Source: Palsa-661 sp035535015 (GTDB taxonomy: Bacteria > Actinomycetota > Acidimicrobiia > Acidimicrobiales > UBA8190). From it: a DNA stretch of 64,000 nucleotides. Each line of letters opens with the position of its first letter. Positions within the stretch are counted from its first letter, which is position 1. Below, in pieces: positions 17,512-27,183 of the stretch. The DNA lies in the NCBI GenBank assembly GCA_035535015.1, contig DATLQU010000011.1, forward strand, positions 62,001-126,000, written 5' to 3'. The position numbers and the translations under genes are program-made. The notes under the pieces are model-generated. The model did no database searches, was not told the DNA's origin, and saw only the letters and a list, made by a program, of their open reading frames with translations.

Positions 17512-19916
17512 CCGACCTGCTGGCGACCGGGGACCATGCACAGTTCGGGAGGCTGGGGTCGTCCGAAGAGATACCCCTGGGAGTAATCACACCCCACTCG
17601 GGTGAGGAAGCTGAACTGCGCCTCGGTTTCGACGCCCTCGGCCACGACCCGTAGACCCAAGGTGCGTGCCAGCTGCGTCACCGCCGTGACGATGGCCTCG
17701 TCATGTCCCGAGAGGCCCAGGCCGGAGACGAAGGAGCGGTCGATCTTGATCGTGCTGATGGGGAGGTCCCGGACATAGCGCAGCGACGAATACCCGGTCC
17801 CGAAGTCGTCGATGGCCAGCTGGATGCCCATCTCGTGAAGTTCGATCAGGCAGCGCCGGGCTTCGTCCTCGTCGGCCGGGAGAAGCGTCTCCGTCACCTC
17901 GAGAACCAGGCGCACGTCATGGGGGTCGATGCAGGCCCGGGCCAGGGCGTCGGCGATGTTCTCGGCCAAATCGGGCTCGGTCAGCTGGCGGCCGGACAGA
18001 TTGACGCTGACGGCCAGGTGTTCGTCTGGGTCCAGATTGCGGTTCCAGTGCTGGACCTGTCGGCACGCCTCGGACAGCACCCAGGCGCCGATGGGGACGA
18101 TCAGACCCGTTTGCTCGGCCACGTCCAGGAACGCGGCCGGGGCGAGCAGACCCCGGGTCGGATGTTGCCAGCGCAACAGCGCTTCGACACCCACCCACCG
18201 CCTCGTGGCTGTCTCCACGATCGGTTGATAGAAGACGACGAGCTCTTCGCGTTCGAGGGCGCGGGCCAGGGCCGTCTCGGTGTGGACCCGCTGACGGGCG
18301 ACGGCCCGGGTGGCCTGGTCGAAGAGCTGGACCCGACCCTGGCCGCTGCGGGCCTTGGCCAGGTACATGGCGTAGTCGGCGTCTCCGAGCAGTTCTTCCG
18401 GGCTGGGGCCGTCGTCGTCGACGAAGGCCACCCCGATACTCACCCCGATGTGGAATTTCTCGCCGTTGATCACGAACGGCGCGTCGATGGCCATCATGGC
18501 CCGCTGGGCCAGGGCCATCACGGCGTCCTGGCTGGCCATGCCTTCACACAGGATCACGAATTCGTCGCCTCCGAAGCGCGACAGGGTGTCGGTCGTTCGC
18601 ACGACCTCACGGAGTCGCTCGGCCACGCAGACCAGCAACTCGTCGCCGGCACCGTGGCCCAGGCTGTCGTTGACCAACTTGAAGCGGTCGAGGTCGAGGA
18701 ACATGACCACCGGCGGGGGTCCGTCGTGGCGGGCACAGCGGGCGATGGCGGTCCGGAGACGGTCGACGAGCAACAGCCGGTTGGGCAGGCCGGTGAGAGG
18801 ATCGTGCAGAGCCTGGTGGGCCAGTTTGTCCTCGGCCTCCTTGCGCTCGGTGATGTCGCGGACATTGATCACGTAGCCACCCACCGAGGAGCGGTCCCGC
18901 ATGTCGGTGACCACCGCTTCGGCGTAGCGCCACGTCCCGCTGGAGTGCTGCATGCGGAACTGGATGGGATCGATGACCGATTCGCTGCTGAGCAGGTCGG
19001 CCAGGGTCGGCTCCATCCACTCCCGGTCTTCGGGATGGACAAGCTCCGAAGCCCGGAGCCCGATGAGTTCGGCCGGCTCGCGTCCGAGAAGTGACCGCGC
19101 CGCCGGACTGGCGTAGAGGATGACCCCGGCGGCACCCAGGACCAGGGTGGTGTCGGACGAATTCTGGACCAGTGACCGGAATCGTTCCTCGCTCGTCCGT
19201 AGCGACGATTCGGCCCGCTCCTTCTGTTCGCTGGTGGCCCCCGCCATACGGATGACGAATATCAGGACGAAGGCCCCCATCAGTCCGAGTGTCTCGGCCT
19301 TGGCCAGCGACAGGTACGACGGGACCCAGCCCTGCCAGATCCCGATCTGAGCGACGGCGATGTCGAGGAGGCTCCAGAATGCCGCCAACCGCCATGTGCG
19401 CGAGCCGCTCTGGGCGATGTTCTCGAGGGCGACGAAAGCGTAGGCACCGATGACGACGGGTCCCCAACCGGTCAGGTAGATCACAGTGGTGACCGAGGCC
19501 GTATGGAATCCCACGCGCAGATGGAGTCGGAATCGCGTCGGATCGCGGCGGTAGAAAGACTCGATGAAGGTGCTCACCGCCGGCATGCCGGCGAAAATCA
19601 GCACGTACAGGTAGATGGGTACGTGGGCCACCAGTCCGAGGTGCCGGAGCAAGAGGAGCACGGCGAATGCGGCCGGGCCCATGGAGTAACTGAGCAGGCG
19701 CGGCGCCAACATGTGGGCTTTCGATTTCGCCGCTGGCGATGCCCCGGGGAGCGGGGCGTCCATGGCCGCCGCCCGCGCCGTCGTCGGTGGCGTCTCAGCG
19801 ACGGGTGGACGAGCGGTGTCCGCAGCATGCGACGGGAGGTCCACGGCCAAGGGGGCCAGGGCGGCCGCGTCAAAGGGGACCGGTCTCTCTGAGCCTCGAC
19901 GTCGTGCCGTGAGCAT
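17505..19916 (-). CDS. Membrane-anchored PAS-GGDEF-EAL protein (cyclic di-GMP turnover)
   Basis: The 803-residue protein has a disordered Ala/Pro-rich N-terminus and about six to seven transmembrane segments (roughly residues 70-235). A PAS domain (SEERFRSLVQNSSDTTLVLG) spans about 245-365, GGDEF about 370-530 and EAL about 545-795. The cyclase active site is SRFGGDEF, intact. The phosphodiesterase site keeps VGVEALLRW, IDDFGTGYSSL, IKIDRSFV and VVAEGVET. Both activities are therefore possible. The PAS domain may sense a ligand or redox state. It is an isolated gene with its promoter probably between 19917 and 20067. Confidence 0.93.
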   Translation of the reverse strand: MLTARRRGSERPVPFDAAALAPLAVDLPSHAADTARPPVAETPPTTARAAAMDAPLPGASPAAKSKAHMLAPRLLSYSMGPAAFAVLLLLRHLGLVAHVPIYLYVLIFAGMPAVSTFIESFYRRDPTRFRLHLRVGFHTASVTTVIYLTGWGPVVIGAYAFVALENIAQSGSRTWRLAAFWSLLDIAVAQIGIWQGWVPSYLSLAKAETLGLMGAFVLIFVIRMAGATSEQKERAESSLRTSEERFRSLVQNSSDTTLVLGAAGVILYASPAARSLLGREPAELIGLRASELVHPEDREWMEPTLADLLSSESVIDPIQFRMQHSSGTWRYAEAVVTDMRDRSSVGGYVINVRDITERKEAEDKLAHQALHDPLTGLPNRLLLVDRLRTAIARCARHDGPPPVVMFLDLDRFKLVNDSLGHGAGDELLVCVAERLREVVRTTDTLSRFGGDEFVILCEGMASQDAVMALAQRAMMAIDAPFVINGEKFHIGVSIGVAFVDDDGPSPEELLGDADYAMYLAKARSGQGRVQLFDQATRAVARQRVHTETALARALEREELVVFYQPIVETATRRWVGVEALLRWQHPTRGLLAPAAFLDVAEQTGLIVPIGAWVLSEACRQVQHWNRNLDPDEHLAVSVNLSGRQLTEPDLAENIADALARACIDPHDVRLVLEVTETLLPADEDEARRCLIELHEMGIQLAIDDFGTGYSSLRYVRDLPISTIKIDRSFVSGLGLSGHDEAIVTAVTQLARTLGLRVVAEGVETEAQFSFLTRVGCDYSQGYLFGRPQPPELCMVPGRQQVGQ

Positions 19917-20067
19917 CCGCGAGTCCCCCTCGACTCCGTCCCTCGATGTACCTCCCCGTCATCGACGGAAATTTCGGGAGCCTTGAGTGACACCGGTCCA
20001 TGTCGCCCGCCCATTTGTGCCGCAAACCGTTGGTGGCAGCAAATACCTCGTTGAACTGGGTGTTCTC

Positions 20068-20970
20068 TCAAGAGCGGCGGAGTGCCGTCGCCCGTTGCGC
20101 CAGACCGGGATCCCGGAGGTTCCGGCAGACTTCGTCAAAGGCGGCGGTGGGGCCCCGCCAGGCCAGATCGTCGACCCGGGGAAGCAGCGAGCGGTCCACC
20201 CGCAGGGTGGCCAGGTCGCGAAAGAGCATGGCCGTGGCCCGCTCCTCGGCCAGCCGGGCGGCCAGGGCGGCCGCCCCGCGCACGGACCGGACCACCCGGG
20301 GCTCCCAGTCGGCGGCGGCGTCGGGGATGGCGGAGATGTGGCCGTAGTGGGCCAGCACGACGGCTGCCGTCTTCTTGCCCCACCCGGCGATGCCCGGGAA
20401 GCCGTCGGCGCTGTCGCCCACCAGGGCCAACCAATCGGGTATCGACTGTGGGTCGACTCCGAACTTGGCCCGCACGCCGTCCTCGTCGGCGATGGTGCCG
20501 GCCCGCCGGTCGAGCTGGACCACGCGTCGACCCACGACGCACTGGGCCAGGTCCTTGTCGGGGGTGCAGATGATCACCTGCTCGACGGCAGGGTCGTCGG
20601 CCGCGACGGCCGCCGCCGAGGCCAGGGCGTCGTCGGCTTCGACGTCCACCATGGGCCACACGAAGACCCCGAGGGCGACAAGTGCCTCCTCCAAGGGGAC
20701 GAACTGGGCCCGTAGGACCGGGTCGATTCCACTGCCGGTCTTGTAGCCGGTCCACATGCCGTTCCTGAACGATTCGATCACGTGGTCGGTGGCCACTCCG
20801 ATGTGGGTGGCCCCGTCTCCCAGCATGGCCATGATGGTGGAGAGCACTCCCCGGACGGCCCCGATCTCCATGCCGTCGGCTCCGGAGCGCGGGGGCGCTC
20901 CGAAGAAATGCCGGAAAAGCTCGTAGGTCCCGTCGACCAGGTGTACCCGAATCCGGTTTGTCCCGGCCAT
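20068..20970 (-). CDS. 5'-3' exonuclease (flap endonuclease / Pol I N-terminal type)
   Basis: The 300-residue product matches the stand-alone exonuclease domain of DNA polymerase I. The opening HLVDGTYELFRHFF carries the first metal aspartate. VDVEADDALAS (about residue 108) and ICTPDKDLAQCV (about 135) supply acidic ligands. The helix-hairpin-helix segment is DWLALVGDSADGFPGIAGWGKKTA (about residues 181-204). Such proteins remove RNA primers or cut 5' flaps. Actinobacteria often carry an extra copy besides polA. Neighbours give no operon hint. Confidence 0.88.
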   Translation of the reverse strand: MAGTNRIRVHLVDGTYELFRHFFGAPPRSGADGMEIGAVRGVLSTIMAMLGDGATHIGVATDHVIESFRNGMWTGYKTGSGIDPVLRAQFVPLEEALVALGVFVWPMVDVEADDALASAAAVAADDPAVEQVIICTPDKDLAQCVVGRRVVQLDRRAGTIADEDGVRAKFGVDPQSIPDWLALVGDSADGFPGIAGWGKKTAAVVLAHYGHISAIPDAAADWEPRVVRSVRGAAALAARLAEERATAMLFRDLATLRVDRSLLPRVDDLAWRGPTAAFDEVCRNLRDPGLAQRATALRRS

Positions 20971-21155
20971 CTGCTATTTCTCGCCCCTGCGGTCCACGAT
21001 GAGTCACTCCGAACGACGCTGCACCGGGCGTCACCTAGGCCTCGACCAAGCCGAACCGTCGGATGAGATCGGCGGGCTGGTCAGCCCGTCGCCATCCGGC
21101 TACGTGTCGCGACGTTAATCCGGCTGGCACGTCAGCGCCTTGAACACGAGGCCTC
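20971..21155. other. Intergenic; possible short minus-strand peptide
   Basis: On the minus strand, 21217-21035 contains a 60-codon frame whose last 35 residues (VPAGLTSRHVAGWRRADQPA, DLIRRFGLVEA) look protein-like. It has no good ribosome site and overlaps the start of the next relic. I cannot tell a small gene from a fragment. Confidence 0.2.
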
Positions 21156-22011
21156 TTGCTGCTGCAGACCGGTGAGGAGTTCACGGTGGCGAAGTGGGGC
21201 TCTCTTGGGGGCGCCATGCGACGTTTCGTGGTGTATACCCGCTACCCGTGCCCACCCACGCCCAGCCAGGTGGCGGCGGGAGGCAATTGCGTGGTGGTGT
21301 TCACCGACACCCTCGGCCAGAGTGCCGGTCAGGTGGTCAACGACAACTTCGAGAGCATGACCACCACGACGTTTGTGTCGGTCGGGGGCTGTACGCCGAT
21401 GTCCCAGTCAGGGTCGGTGGGACCGGTCGTCGTGACCGTCAGTCCCGGGACCTGCCTGATGGGCGGCGACAAGGTGAGCATCAGTGGATCGGGTCTCAAA
21501 ATACGCGATATCGGAGGGCTGGAGGAAGGCAACTCGGCTCCCGACCAACCCACCGTCGGGGTGCCTCTGGAGGGGAAGGATGTCCCCGTCGGATGCTCGA
21601 AGCTCGGCGACGACCTCTTCGCCGGCTTCAGGAACCGATAGCGCCGGCGGTGATGCCCTGGCCGACGCCGTCCGCTACCCCTGCCCGCCGGTACCGCAAC
21701 AGGTGGCGGCGGGTGACACCCGCGTCATCAGTCTCGGCGACATCGGTGGTGATCAGGTTGCAATCCCCCTTTCATTCAGATCTCTGCCGACGTGCCGGGA
21801 AGTGGGCGACGCGGTGACCTCGGGCAATCAGACGGTCACCTCGGCGACGGCCGACTTCCGACCGTCGGATGTCGGCTCCTTTGTCGCTCGGCTCTTCATC
21901 CTCGACAACACCACGATCAGCGCGGTGGTGAACCCGACGACGGTGACTATGTCGCAGCCGGCGAGGGGATCGACCACAAACTCTCCTTTGGTCATCTGTC
22001 GCGTCCCGTAG
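21156..22011 (+). pseudogene. Fragments of a secreted repeat-domain protein
   Basis: Two frames carry related segments. The first (21156-21600) has RYPCPPTPSQVAAGGNCVVV, then VGPVVVTVSPGTCLMGGDKV and APDQPTVGVPLEGKDVPVGC. The second (about 21600-22011) has TDSAGGDALADAVRYPCPPV with PQQVAAGDTRVISLGD, then a different module (TSGNQTVTSATADFRPSDVG; NTTISAVVNPTTVTMS). The YPCPPxxxQVAAGD unit thus occurs twice. A frameshift near 21600 links them. Large secreted actinobacterial proteins carry such modules with TDSAG and CPP repeats. Here the signal peptide and most of the length are missing, so it is a relic. Confidence 0.5.
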
Positions 22012-22080
22012 GACGAGGACGTCTCGGTCCGAAGCCGCCCGGGCGTCGCTGGCCCTTGTTCACCATGGCGGGGGGCTCCC

Positions 22081-22132
22081 CGGTGCCGGGTCTCCGGTGC
22101 CTGGTCCCCGGTGCCGGGTCCCCGGTGCCGGT
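22081..22132. repeat. 14-bp tandem repeat, about 3.6 copies
   Basis: The unit CGGTGCCGGGTCCC repeats at 22081, 22095, 22109 and partly at 22123, with one or two changes per copy. It lies between two broken secreted-protein genes. No coding role is seen. Confidence 0.7.
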
Positions 22133-22211
22133 TGCTTGTGCCGGTTGCCGGTAACAACCGGCGCGGTAGACAGGCGTCACGTTTCACGGCCGATGCCAGC
22201 AGGGAGCAGTA

Positions 22212-22748
22212 GTGACGCGATCCAGGACGGGGCTGCTGGTGACGGCGGCCACATTGGTTCTGGTGCTCTCGGCGGCGCCGGCCGGCGCCCGGAGCGATCC
22301 GGTGGGGACGGGGACGGCGACGTGCACAGGCTGGACGGGAGCGATTCACTTCGTCCACCCGCTGAGAAACGGCGGGACGGATCAAAAGCTTCCTGACCAC
22401 CAACGATTGCTCGGTCATCTTCCCTGCGACCGGGACCAACACCCTCTCCACCACCATCCCCTGGGCGGGCCGCATCAATTGGGCACCGAGCAGCATCTCG
22501 CACACTTTGCCGACGTTTCGCTCCGCCGGCAGCTTTTCCGTCAGCACGGCTACCGGCGGGACGCCTGTCACCTTTGCCTTGACGGGCGGCAACATGACGG
22601 GCTCGTACCCGCTGGTGGCCACTGCCGCCGAGACGGTCCACGTCGTGAAGAGCTACCCCGTCATCACGGGCGCCACGCGGGCAACTGCGGAGGCGCGGGT
22701 GGACTGCACCGGCTCGTCATCAGCCCCGTCGGGACGACGACCTTCTAA
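22212..22748 (+). pseudogene. Secreted protein gene with two compensating frameshifts
   Basis: ATG 22212 opens a signal peptide, MTRSRTGLLVTAATLVLVLS ending AGA, and TATCTGWTGAIHFVHPLRNG. Homology then moves to the next frame at about 22376 (IKSFLTTNDCSVIFPATGTN; HTLPTFRSAGSFSVSTATGG). It returns near 22715 to finish as LVISPVGTTTF at TAA 22748. The three parts read together as one secreted protein of about 178 residues with cysteines at matching spacing. I do not know its function. Two indels that cancel could be sequencing error or decay. Confidence 0.55.
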
Positions 22749-22749
22749 G

Positions 22750-23913
22750 CTAAGCAGGGTCGGCCGGGGATCCGATCTCGGCGGCGAATCGTTCAGTGTA
22801 GAAGCGGAACCGCTGGCGCACGGCGTCGGTGCCGATGCCGAAGTCCTCGAGGGCGTACTCGTGCACCCCGTGCGCTCCCTTGTGGTTCTCGGTGGCCCAG
22901 TCCCGCATGCGCCGGGCGGCGCCGTCCGACAGGGTCAGCCCGAGACGGTCGTAGGCGGCGGCGACGGTCGGCAGCGGATCGGCGTTGAGCGAGGCGAAGG
23001 AGATGTCGGCGAAGCGGTGCTCTCCTACCCTGTCCCGGAAGCTGATGGCCCGCCGTAGCGCCTCGCTCCACACCGCTGTCTGCTGGGCGCCGAGTTCGGC
23101 CGAGTCGTCGGTCTCGCTCACCCAGCTGCGGACGTAGCCGACCAGGCTGCAGACCGATCCGAGGACGGCGGCCGGGTCACGATGGGTCCATAGGAAGCGA
23201 GCGTCGGGGTAATGGGCGTCGAGGGCATCGAGAGAGAGCATGTGGACGGGCGTCTTCAGGTGCCACAGCCGCGGCGGGCAGTGCCACTGCAGCAGGCGGA
23301 GCACTCGTCGGTGGAAGCGGTAGGCGGGGAGCATGTCGCAGCCGAGGACCCAGTCGGTGTAGCTCGGCACATGGGCCATCCCGTCGAAGTGGGCCGTGCG
23401 GAACGTCATGCCGAGAAGGTCCTGGCACTCGGTGGGGCCGGTGGCCGTCTCGTGGTGAAGCGACGCCATCCGGGGAAAGGTCTCGTACATGGCGGCCAGG
23501 CCCCGTGCCGTCTCGGCGATGCGGGGGTCGGCGTGCTCGGTGGCCGCCTCCGGCGGCGGTACGGGGCTGCTCGACTCCCACAGCCGCAGCGACCGGATCT
23601 GCGGATCGACGGCCAGCAGCTGACTGAGCGCCGTGGTGCCGGTGCGGGGCAGGCCGATGATGAAGAGTGGACCATCGACGGGCTCGTCGTCGATGCTGGG
23701 GTTCCGGCGGTAGACGTCCTCGATACGCAGGCGATTGGCCAAGAGCATCCCGAGACGCATGCCCAGGATGTCCTCACCGAGGGGCGTGAGCGTGGCCTCG
23801 CGTCCGAGGGCGTCGACCAACCGCTCGAGACCGGTGCGGAAGCTGTCGTCCCCGAAGTCCTCCATTCCCGTCTCGGTGACAGCGACGTCCACGAGATCGT
23901 CGGCGTCGAGCAT
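22750..23913 (-). CDS. Sulfotransferase family protein
   Basis: The 387-residue product has the PAPS-binding 5'-phosphosulfate loop FIIGLPRTGTTALSQLL (residues 84-100). A 3'-phosphate-binding region follows near FLWTHRDPAAVLGSVCSLVG (about 255), and the C-terminus is WATENHKGAHGVHEYALEDF. Such actinobacterial proteins transfer sulfate to lipids, sterols or carbohydrates; several are annotated but uncharacterised. ATG 23913 overlaps the stop of the SDR gene (TGATG), which fixes the start and implies coupling. The long upstream open frame is a shadow of the SDR gene. Confidence 0.85.
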   Translation of the reverse strand: MLDADDLVDVAVTETGMEDFGDDSFRTGLERLVDALGREATLTPLGEDILGMRLGMLLANRLRIEDVYRRNPSIDDEPVDGPLFIIGLPRTGTTALSQLLAVDPQIRSLRLWESSSPVPPPEAATEHADPRIAETARGLAAMYETFPRMASLHHETATGPTECQDLLGMTFRTAHFDGMAHVPSYTDWVLGCDMLPAYRFHRRVLRLLQWHCPPRLWHLKTPVHMLSLDALDAHYPDARFLWTHRDPAAVLGSVCSLVGYVRSWVSETDDSAELGAQQTAVWSEALRRAISFRDRVGEHRFADISFASLNADPLPTVAAAYDRLGLTLSDGAARRMRDWATENHKGAHGVHEYALEDFGIGTDAVRQRFRFYTERFAAEIGSPADPA

Positions 23914-24716
23914 CAGATGAAGTCCGAGCCGCCGTCGACGTTGATGTTGGCGCCGGTCACGTAGCCGTTTCGGCGCGAGGCCAAGAAGGCCACGACGGTG
24001 GCGATCTCCTCGGGCAGCCCGGCCCGGCCGATGTCGGCCGGTTGATGGAAGACCTCGTCGATCCAGCGCATCACGTCGTGGGGATCCGAGGCGTCGAGGC
24101 CCCGGGCGACGAAGACGTCGCGCAGGTTCTCGGTGAAGCTGGCCGTGACGATCGTTCCCGGGCTCACGGTGTTCACCAGGATCCCCTCGGGGGCGAGCGA
24201 CTTGGACAGGTTCTTGGACACGCTGGCCAGGGCCGCCTTGGACGCGGTGTAGGCGGGGAGGATCTCGCTCTGACGTTGGATCGAATGAGCCGAAAAGTTC
24301 ACTATCCGTGCCCATTCGGCCCGTCGCAGCAAGGGCAGAGCGGCCCGGACGCATCGCACGGCCGAGAGGCAACCCAGTTCGAAGGCGGCCAACCAGTCGG
24401 CATCGGTCAGGTTCTCGAAGCGGCCGGCTCCCGGGCCCACGGTGTTGACGAGGACGTTGAGCGCGTTCCAGCGGGCGTCGAGCGCCCCGAAAGCGGCGTC
24501 TACCGTGACGGGGTCGGACACGTCGACCTCCAGGCCCACCGCGTCGGGGCTGCCGAGGCGGAGAAGGCTGGCCACCGTGTCGTCCATCGCCTGGCGCCCC
24601 CGGGCGAGCACGGCCACACGGGCTCCCTCGGCGGCCAGGCACTCGGCGATGGCCCGGCCCATGCCCTTCGTCCCCCCAGTGATGGCCGCGGTGGCGTCGG
24701 CGTAACCGAGATCCAT
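23913..24716 (-). CDS. Short-chain dehydrogenase/reductase
   Basis: The 267-residue protein is a classical SDR. The cofactor motif TGGTKGMG is at 13-20. The NAG-type structural motif appears as NTVG near 90. The catalytic Ser is in RIVNFSAHS, followed by the YTASK catalytic Tyr/Lys pair (about 157-161). The C-terminus GYVTGANINVDGGSDFI is standard. It probably oxidises a hydroxyl or reduces a ketone on a lipid or steroid-like substrate. It lies upstream of and coupled to the sulfotransferase. Confidence 0.92.
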   Translation of the reverse strand: MDLGYADATAAITGGTKGMGRAIAECLAAEGARVAVLARGRQAMDDTVASLLRLGSPDAVGLEVDVSDPVTVDAAFGALDARWNALNVLVNTVGPGAGRFENLTDADWLAAFELGCLSAVRCVRAALPLLRRAEWARIVNFSAHSIQRQSEILPAYTASKAALASVSKNLSKSLAPEGILVNTVSPGTIVTASFTENLRDVFVARGLDASDPHDVMRWIDEVFHQPADIGRAGLPEEIATVVAFLASRRNGYVTGANINVDGGSDFI

Positions 24717-24780
24717 GGTCGTGACTCCTCTGTGTATGGCGATGACAGGTTGGGTGCGCGAAACGAGCCGGGAAGAGGAA

Positions 24781-26046
24781 CTATCGGGGAAAGCGGCGTC
24801 GGACGGCCGACCGCCGTCGGGCGATGGTGGCGGCCCGGTCTTCGGGGTCGACCCTGGATGTGTCGGCCGGCAATGCCGCCGCCAGCTCGGCGAACTTCAC
24901 CACCCGGGTGGCGGGCACGGGGGCGTCGGTGGCGCGCAGCCAGCGGAAGATCATCGCTCCCTGCCGGTGGCCGGCCGTGTCGAGCCAGTTGACCACCCCC
25001 GGGTCGCGCCCGGCCACGACGGCCCGGAAGATACCGTCGGGGTCGACCACGGCTTGGTGGCCGTTCAGGCTCGACTGGTGGTTGGCATAGTCGATCGTCT
25101 CCCACCAGAAGTTGCCGAGCGAGACGCTCCAGTAGAGGGCCTCGGGGGTCGCCACTTCGATGACCAGGGCCTCGTCGGGCTCGAGCTCCCAGGAGCCCCA
25201 GACGCTCACGTTCTCGGCCGCCGCCCCCATCTCCAGCAGCGCGGCCGGGGGACGGAACAGGTTCAGCCCCTGGGCGCGGCCTCCCTCTTCGATGTCCAGC
25301 CAGAACTCCACGCTGGCTTCGACGAACTGGCCCAGCGCCGCCAATTGCCGGGCGATGCCGGCGGCCGACAGGACGCGGTCGTCGGCCGGTACCGGCGCCG
25401 GAGCCGTACCCCCTGGTCCGGCGTCGAGACACTCGATGGTGAGGCGGGACGGCTCTTCGCTGTCCCAGTCGTAGAAGAACTGCCGGACGACGACCGACGA
25501 GGTTCCGGCCGGCAGGGCCATCCAGTTGCCGGACCGGGGCTCGGCCGAGAGGATGATCTCAAAGGAGCCGTCGTCCGCCATCTCGAGGTCGTCGGCCACC
25601 ACGTTGCCGGAGTTGGCGATGCCGGACATGACCTGAAAGCCGAGGTAGCGGACCGATCCGCGCCGGCCCCGGATGCGATACGTGGCGTCGGGCCGGATAG
25701 CCGCCCCCGAGTAGGCGGCGTCGGGGCAGTCCATGCCCCACTTGAGGACGTTGTCGACGTTGGCGGGGGCGAAGAAGGGGTCGTAGGGGTCCGACGGCCT
25801 CAGGGCCTCATCGATGGCCAGGGCGAGCAGCACGAGCAGGTGGCGGTAGCCGGCGGCCTGGTCGACGGGAGTCGTGGGGGCCCGTTCGGACCGGAGGATC
25901 GCAGCTGCCCGCCCGAGCGCGTCCAGCATGTCCGTCCAGGCCCGTCCGGAGACGAGGTCCTCATCGTTGGCGGACCCGTGTCGGTAGGCGGATGCGACGG
26001 CGGCCGGGAGCCAGGACGGCGCCGCGGACGATGCGTGCTCGTTCAT
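24781..26046 (-). CDS. DUF1214 domain-containing protein
   Basis: Start at ATG 26046 (MNEHASSAAPSWLPAAV) gives 421 residues. The C-terminal half has the DUF1214 signature: YWSVSLGNFWWETIDYANHQ, SSLNGHQAVVDPDGIFRAVV and VVNWLDTAGHRQGAMIFRWL. Proteins of this type occur near lipid and sterol catabolic genes, with biochemical role unknown. It precedes the SDR and sulfotransferase on the same strand with a 64-bp gap and may form one transcription unit. No signal peptide is seen. Confidence 0.85.
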   Translation of the reverse strand: MNEHASSAAPSWLPAAVASAYRHGSANDEDLVSGRAWTDMLDALGRAAAILRSERAPTTPVDQAAGYRHLLVLLALAIDEALRPSDPYDPFFAPANVDNVLKWGMDCPDAAYSGAAIRPDATYRIRGRRGSVRYLGFQVMSGIANSGNVVADDLEMADDGSFEIILSAEPRSGNWMALPAGTSSVVVRQFFYDWDSEEPSRLTIECLDAGPGGTAPAPVPADDRVLSAAGIARQLAALGQFVEASVEFWLDIEEGGRAQGLNLFRPPAALLEMGAAAENVSVWGSWELEPDEALVIEVATPEALYWSVSLGNFWWETIDYANHQSSLNGHQAVVDPDGIFRAVVAGRDPGVVNWLDTAGHRQGAMIFRWLRATDAPVPATRVVKFAELAAALPADTSRVDPEDRAATIARRRSAVRRRFPR

Positions 26047-26189
26047 TGGCCCCCGTCTCCCTGTCCACCCACCCGAACCCCTCGCTGACCCGCTCCACCG
26101 CCACCACCGCCCACCAACCAACTACTGCTCACCGAAGACCACCCCATTCTTCACCGACGGCGTAACACCCGGAACTGAGCCATCTTCAA

Positions 26190-26490
26190 CTGTGAGCCTT
26201 CACCTAGCTCGCCGTCCACGGTCTACTCGAATTCGTCGTCCTCTTGGCGCGCTCCCCGGACGCCAAGGAGATCGAGCTCCTCACACTCCGCCACGAAGAG
26301 GTCCTCCTCCGGCACAGGTGAAGCGTCAGACCCTGGCGTCGGCAGATCGGGCGTTTCTCGCCGTCCTCAGTCGGCTGCTCCCCCGGTCTCGCGGGGGAGT
26401 CTTCGGGGTGACACCGGCGACTCTGCTCGCCTGGCACCGACGGATGGGGGTTCGACGGCACGTGCGGCGTGATAGTCAGCGAATCTGTCC
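26190..26490 (+). pseudogene. Transposase relic (IS3/IS481-like N-terminal part)
   Basis: Two frames give a familiar transposase N-terminus. LLEFVVLLARSPDAKEIELL with TLRHEEVLLRH ends at a TGA near 26321. The shifted frame then reads ASADRAFLAVLSRLLPRSRG and GVTPATLLAWHRR. In intact elements these join as a helix-turn-helix leading to the integrase core. No core with DDE residues follows, and no terminal repeats are visible. It marks the edge of the lower-GC block that follows. Confidence 0.6.
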
Positions 26491-27183
26491 GACGAACCGG
26501 GGCGAACACGGCACGGGCCGTCCGCCTCCATCGAACCACGCTTCCCAGGGTTGGCGGCACCCGACCGCAGAATGGGCGTTTCGGATCTCCGCCGGCGGGA
26601 GTGCCGCTGAGTACACGTCTGGATCGCACCGACCCGTGTTCGATTTCCGACGACGATCTCGGTCGCTCCCATCGTGGAGGTTCAATGCGATCCGGACCGC
26701 TTCCCGTCCGATCCACCAACCTGCTGCCGGGCTCTCCGGCGAGTGCGGTCCCGAAGGAGCACCAGAAGCGCCCGACACTCCCATTTCATCGACAGCGCCT
26801 TCGGCGAGGGCCCCCGGCGCGTGAAAGTACCGGTCATGTGCCCGGCGATCAGACCCGCCTGGCGCTCACAAGCGAGGCGACCCCTTCGCTATCGATTCGC
26901 TCAACCATGCATCGGCGGCACCTCGGATCCGGCCCCTGACGACCTGACAGCGTCCGCGGCCGACGGCCGCCGCTCTGCCGTCGCCCATCATCCGGCGGGC
27001 AATCACGAGCTCACCCATCGGCGTGCCGTGGTTGCCACGCCGTCAAGGCGTCGCGGCGCACCGACGGTTGCCGCCTGGGCACTGCCGACATGCCGCCCAC
27101 CCGTGCAGAGAGGGACGGCAAGGCAGCCGCAACCGAGGAGTGCGCCGTCAGATTCGCGATCGTCGTGTCGGCGGGCGACGCCA
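26491..27183. other. Gene-poor stretch after the transposase relic
   Basis: Open frames exist on both strands but none has recognisable family sequence, a ribosome site or consistent codon use. No long repeat or RNA gene is seen. It is probably decayed mobile-element or integration debris. Confidence 0.5.

Noticed and set aside
17703..19094. 463-codon plus-strand frame
   Set aside because: It is fully antisense to the GGDEF-EAL gene and has no recognisable domain.
24042..26088. Two long plus-strand frames opposite the SDR and DUF1214 genes
   Set aside because: They are shadows; the minus-strand products have clear family motifs.
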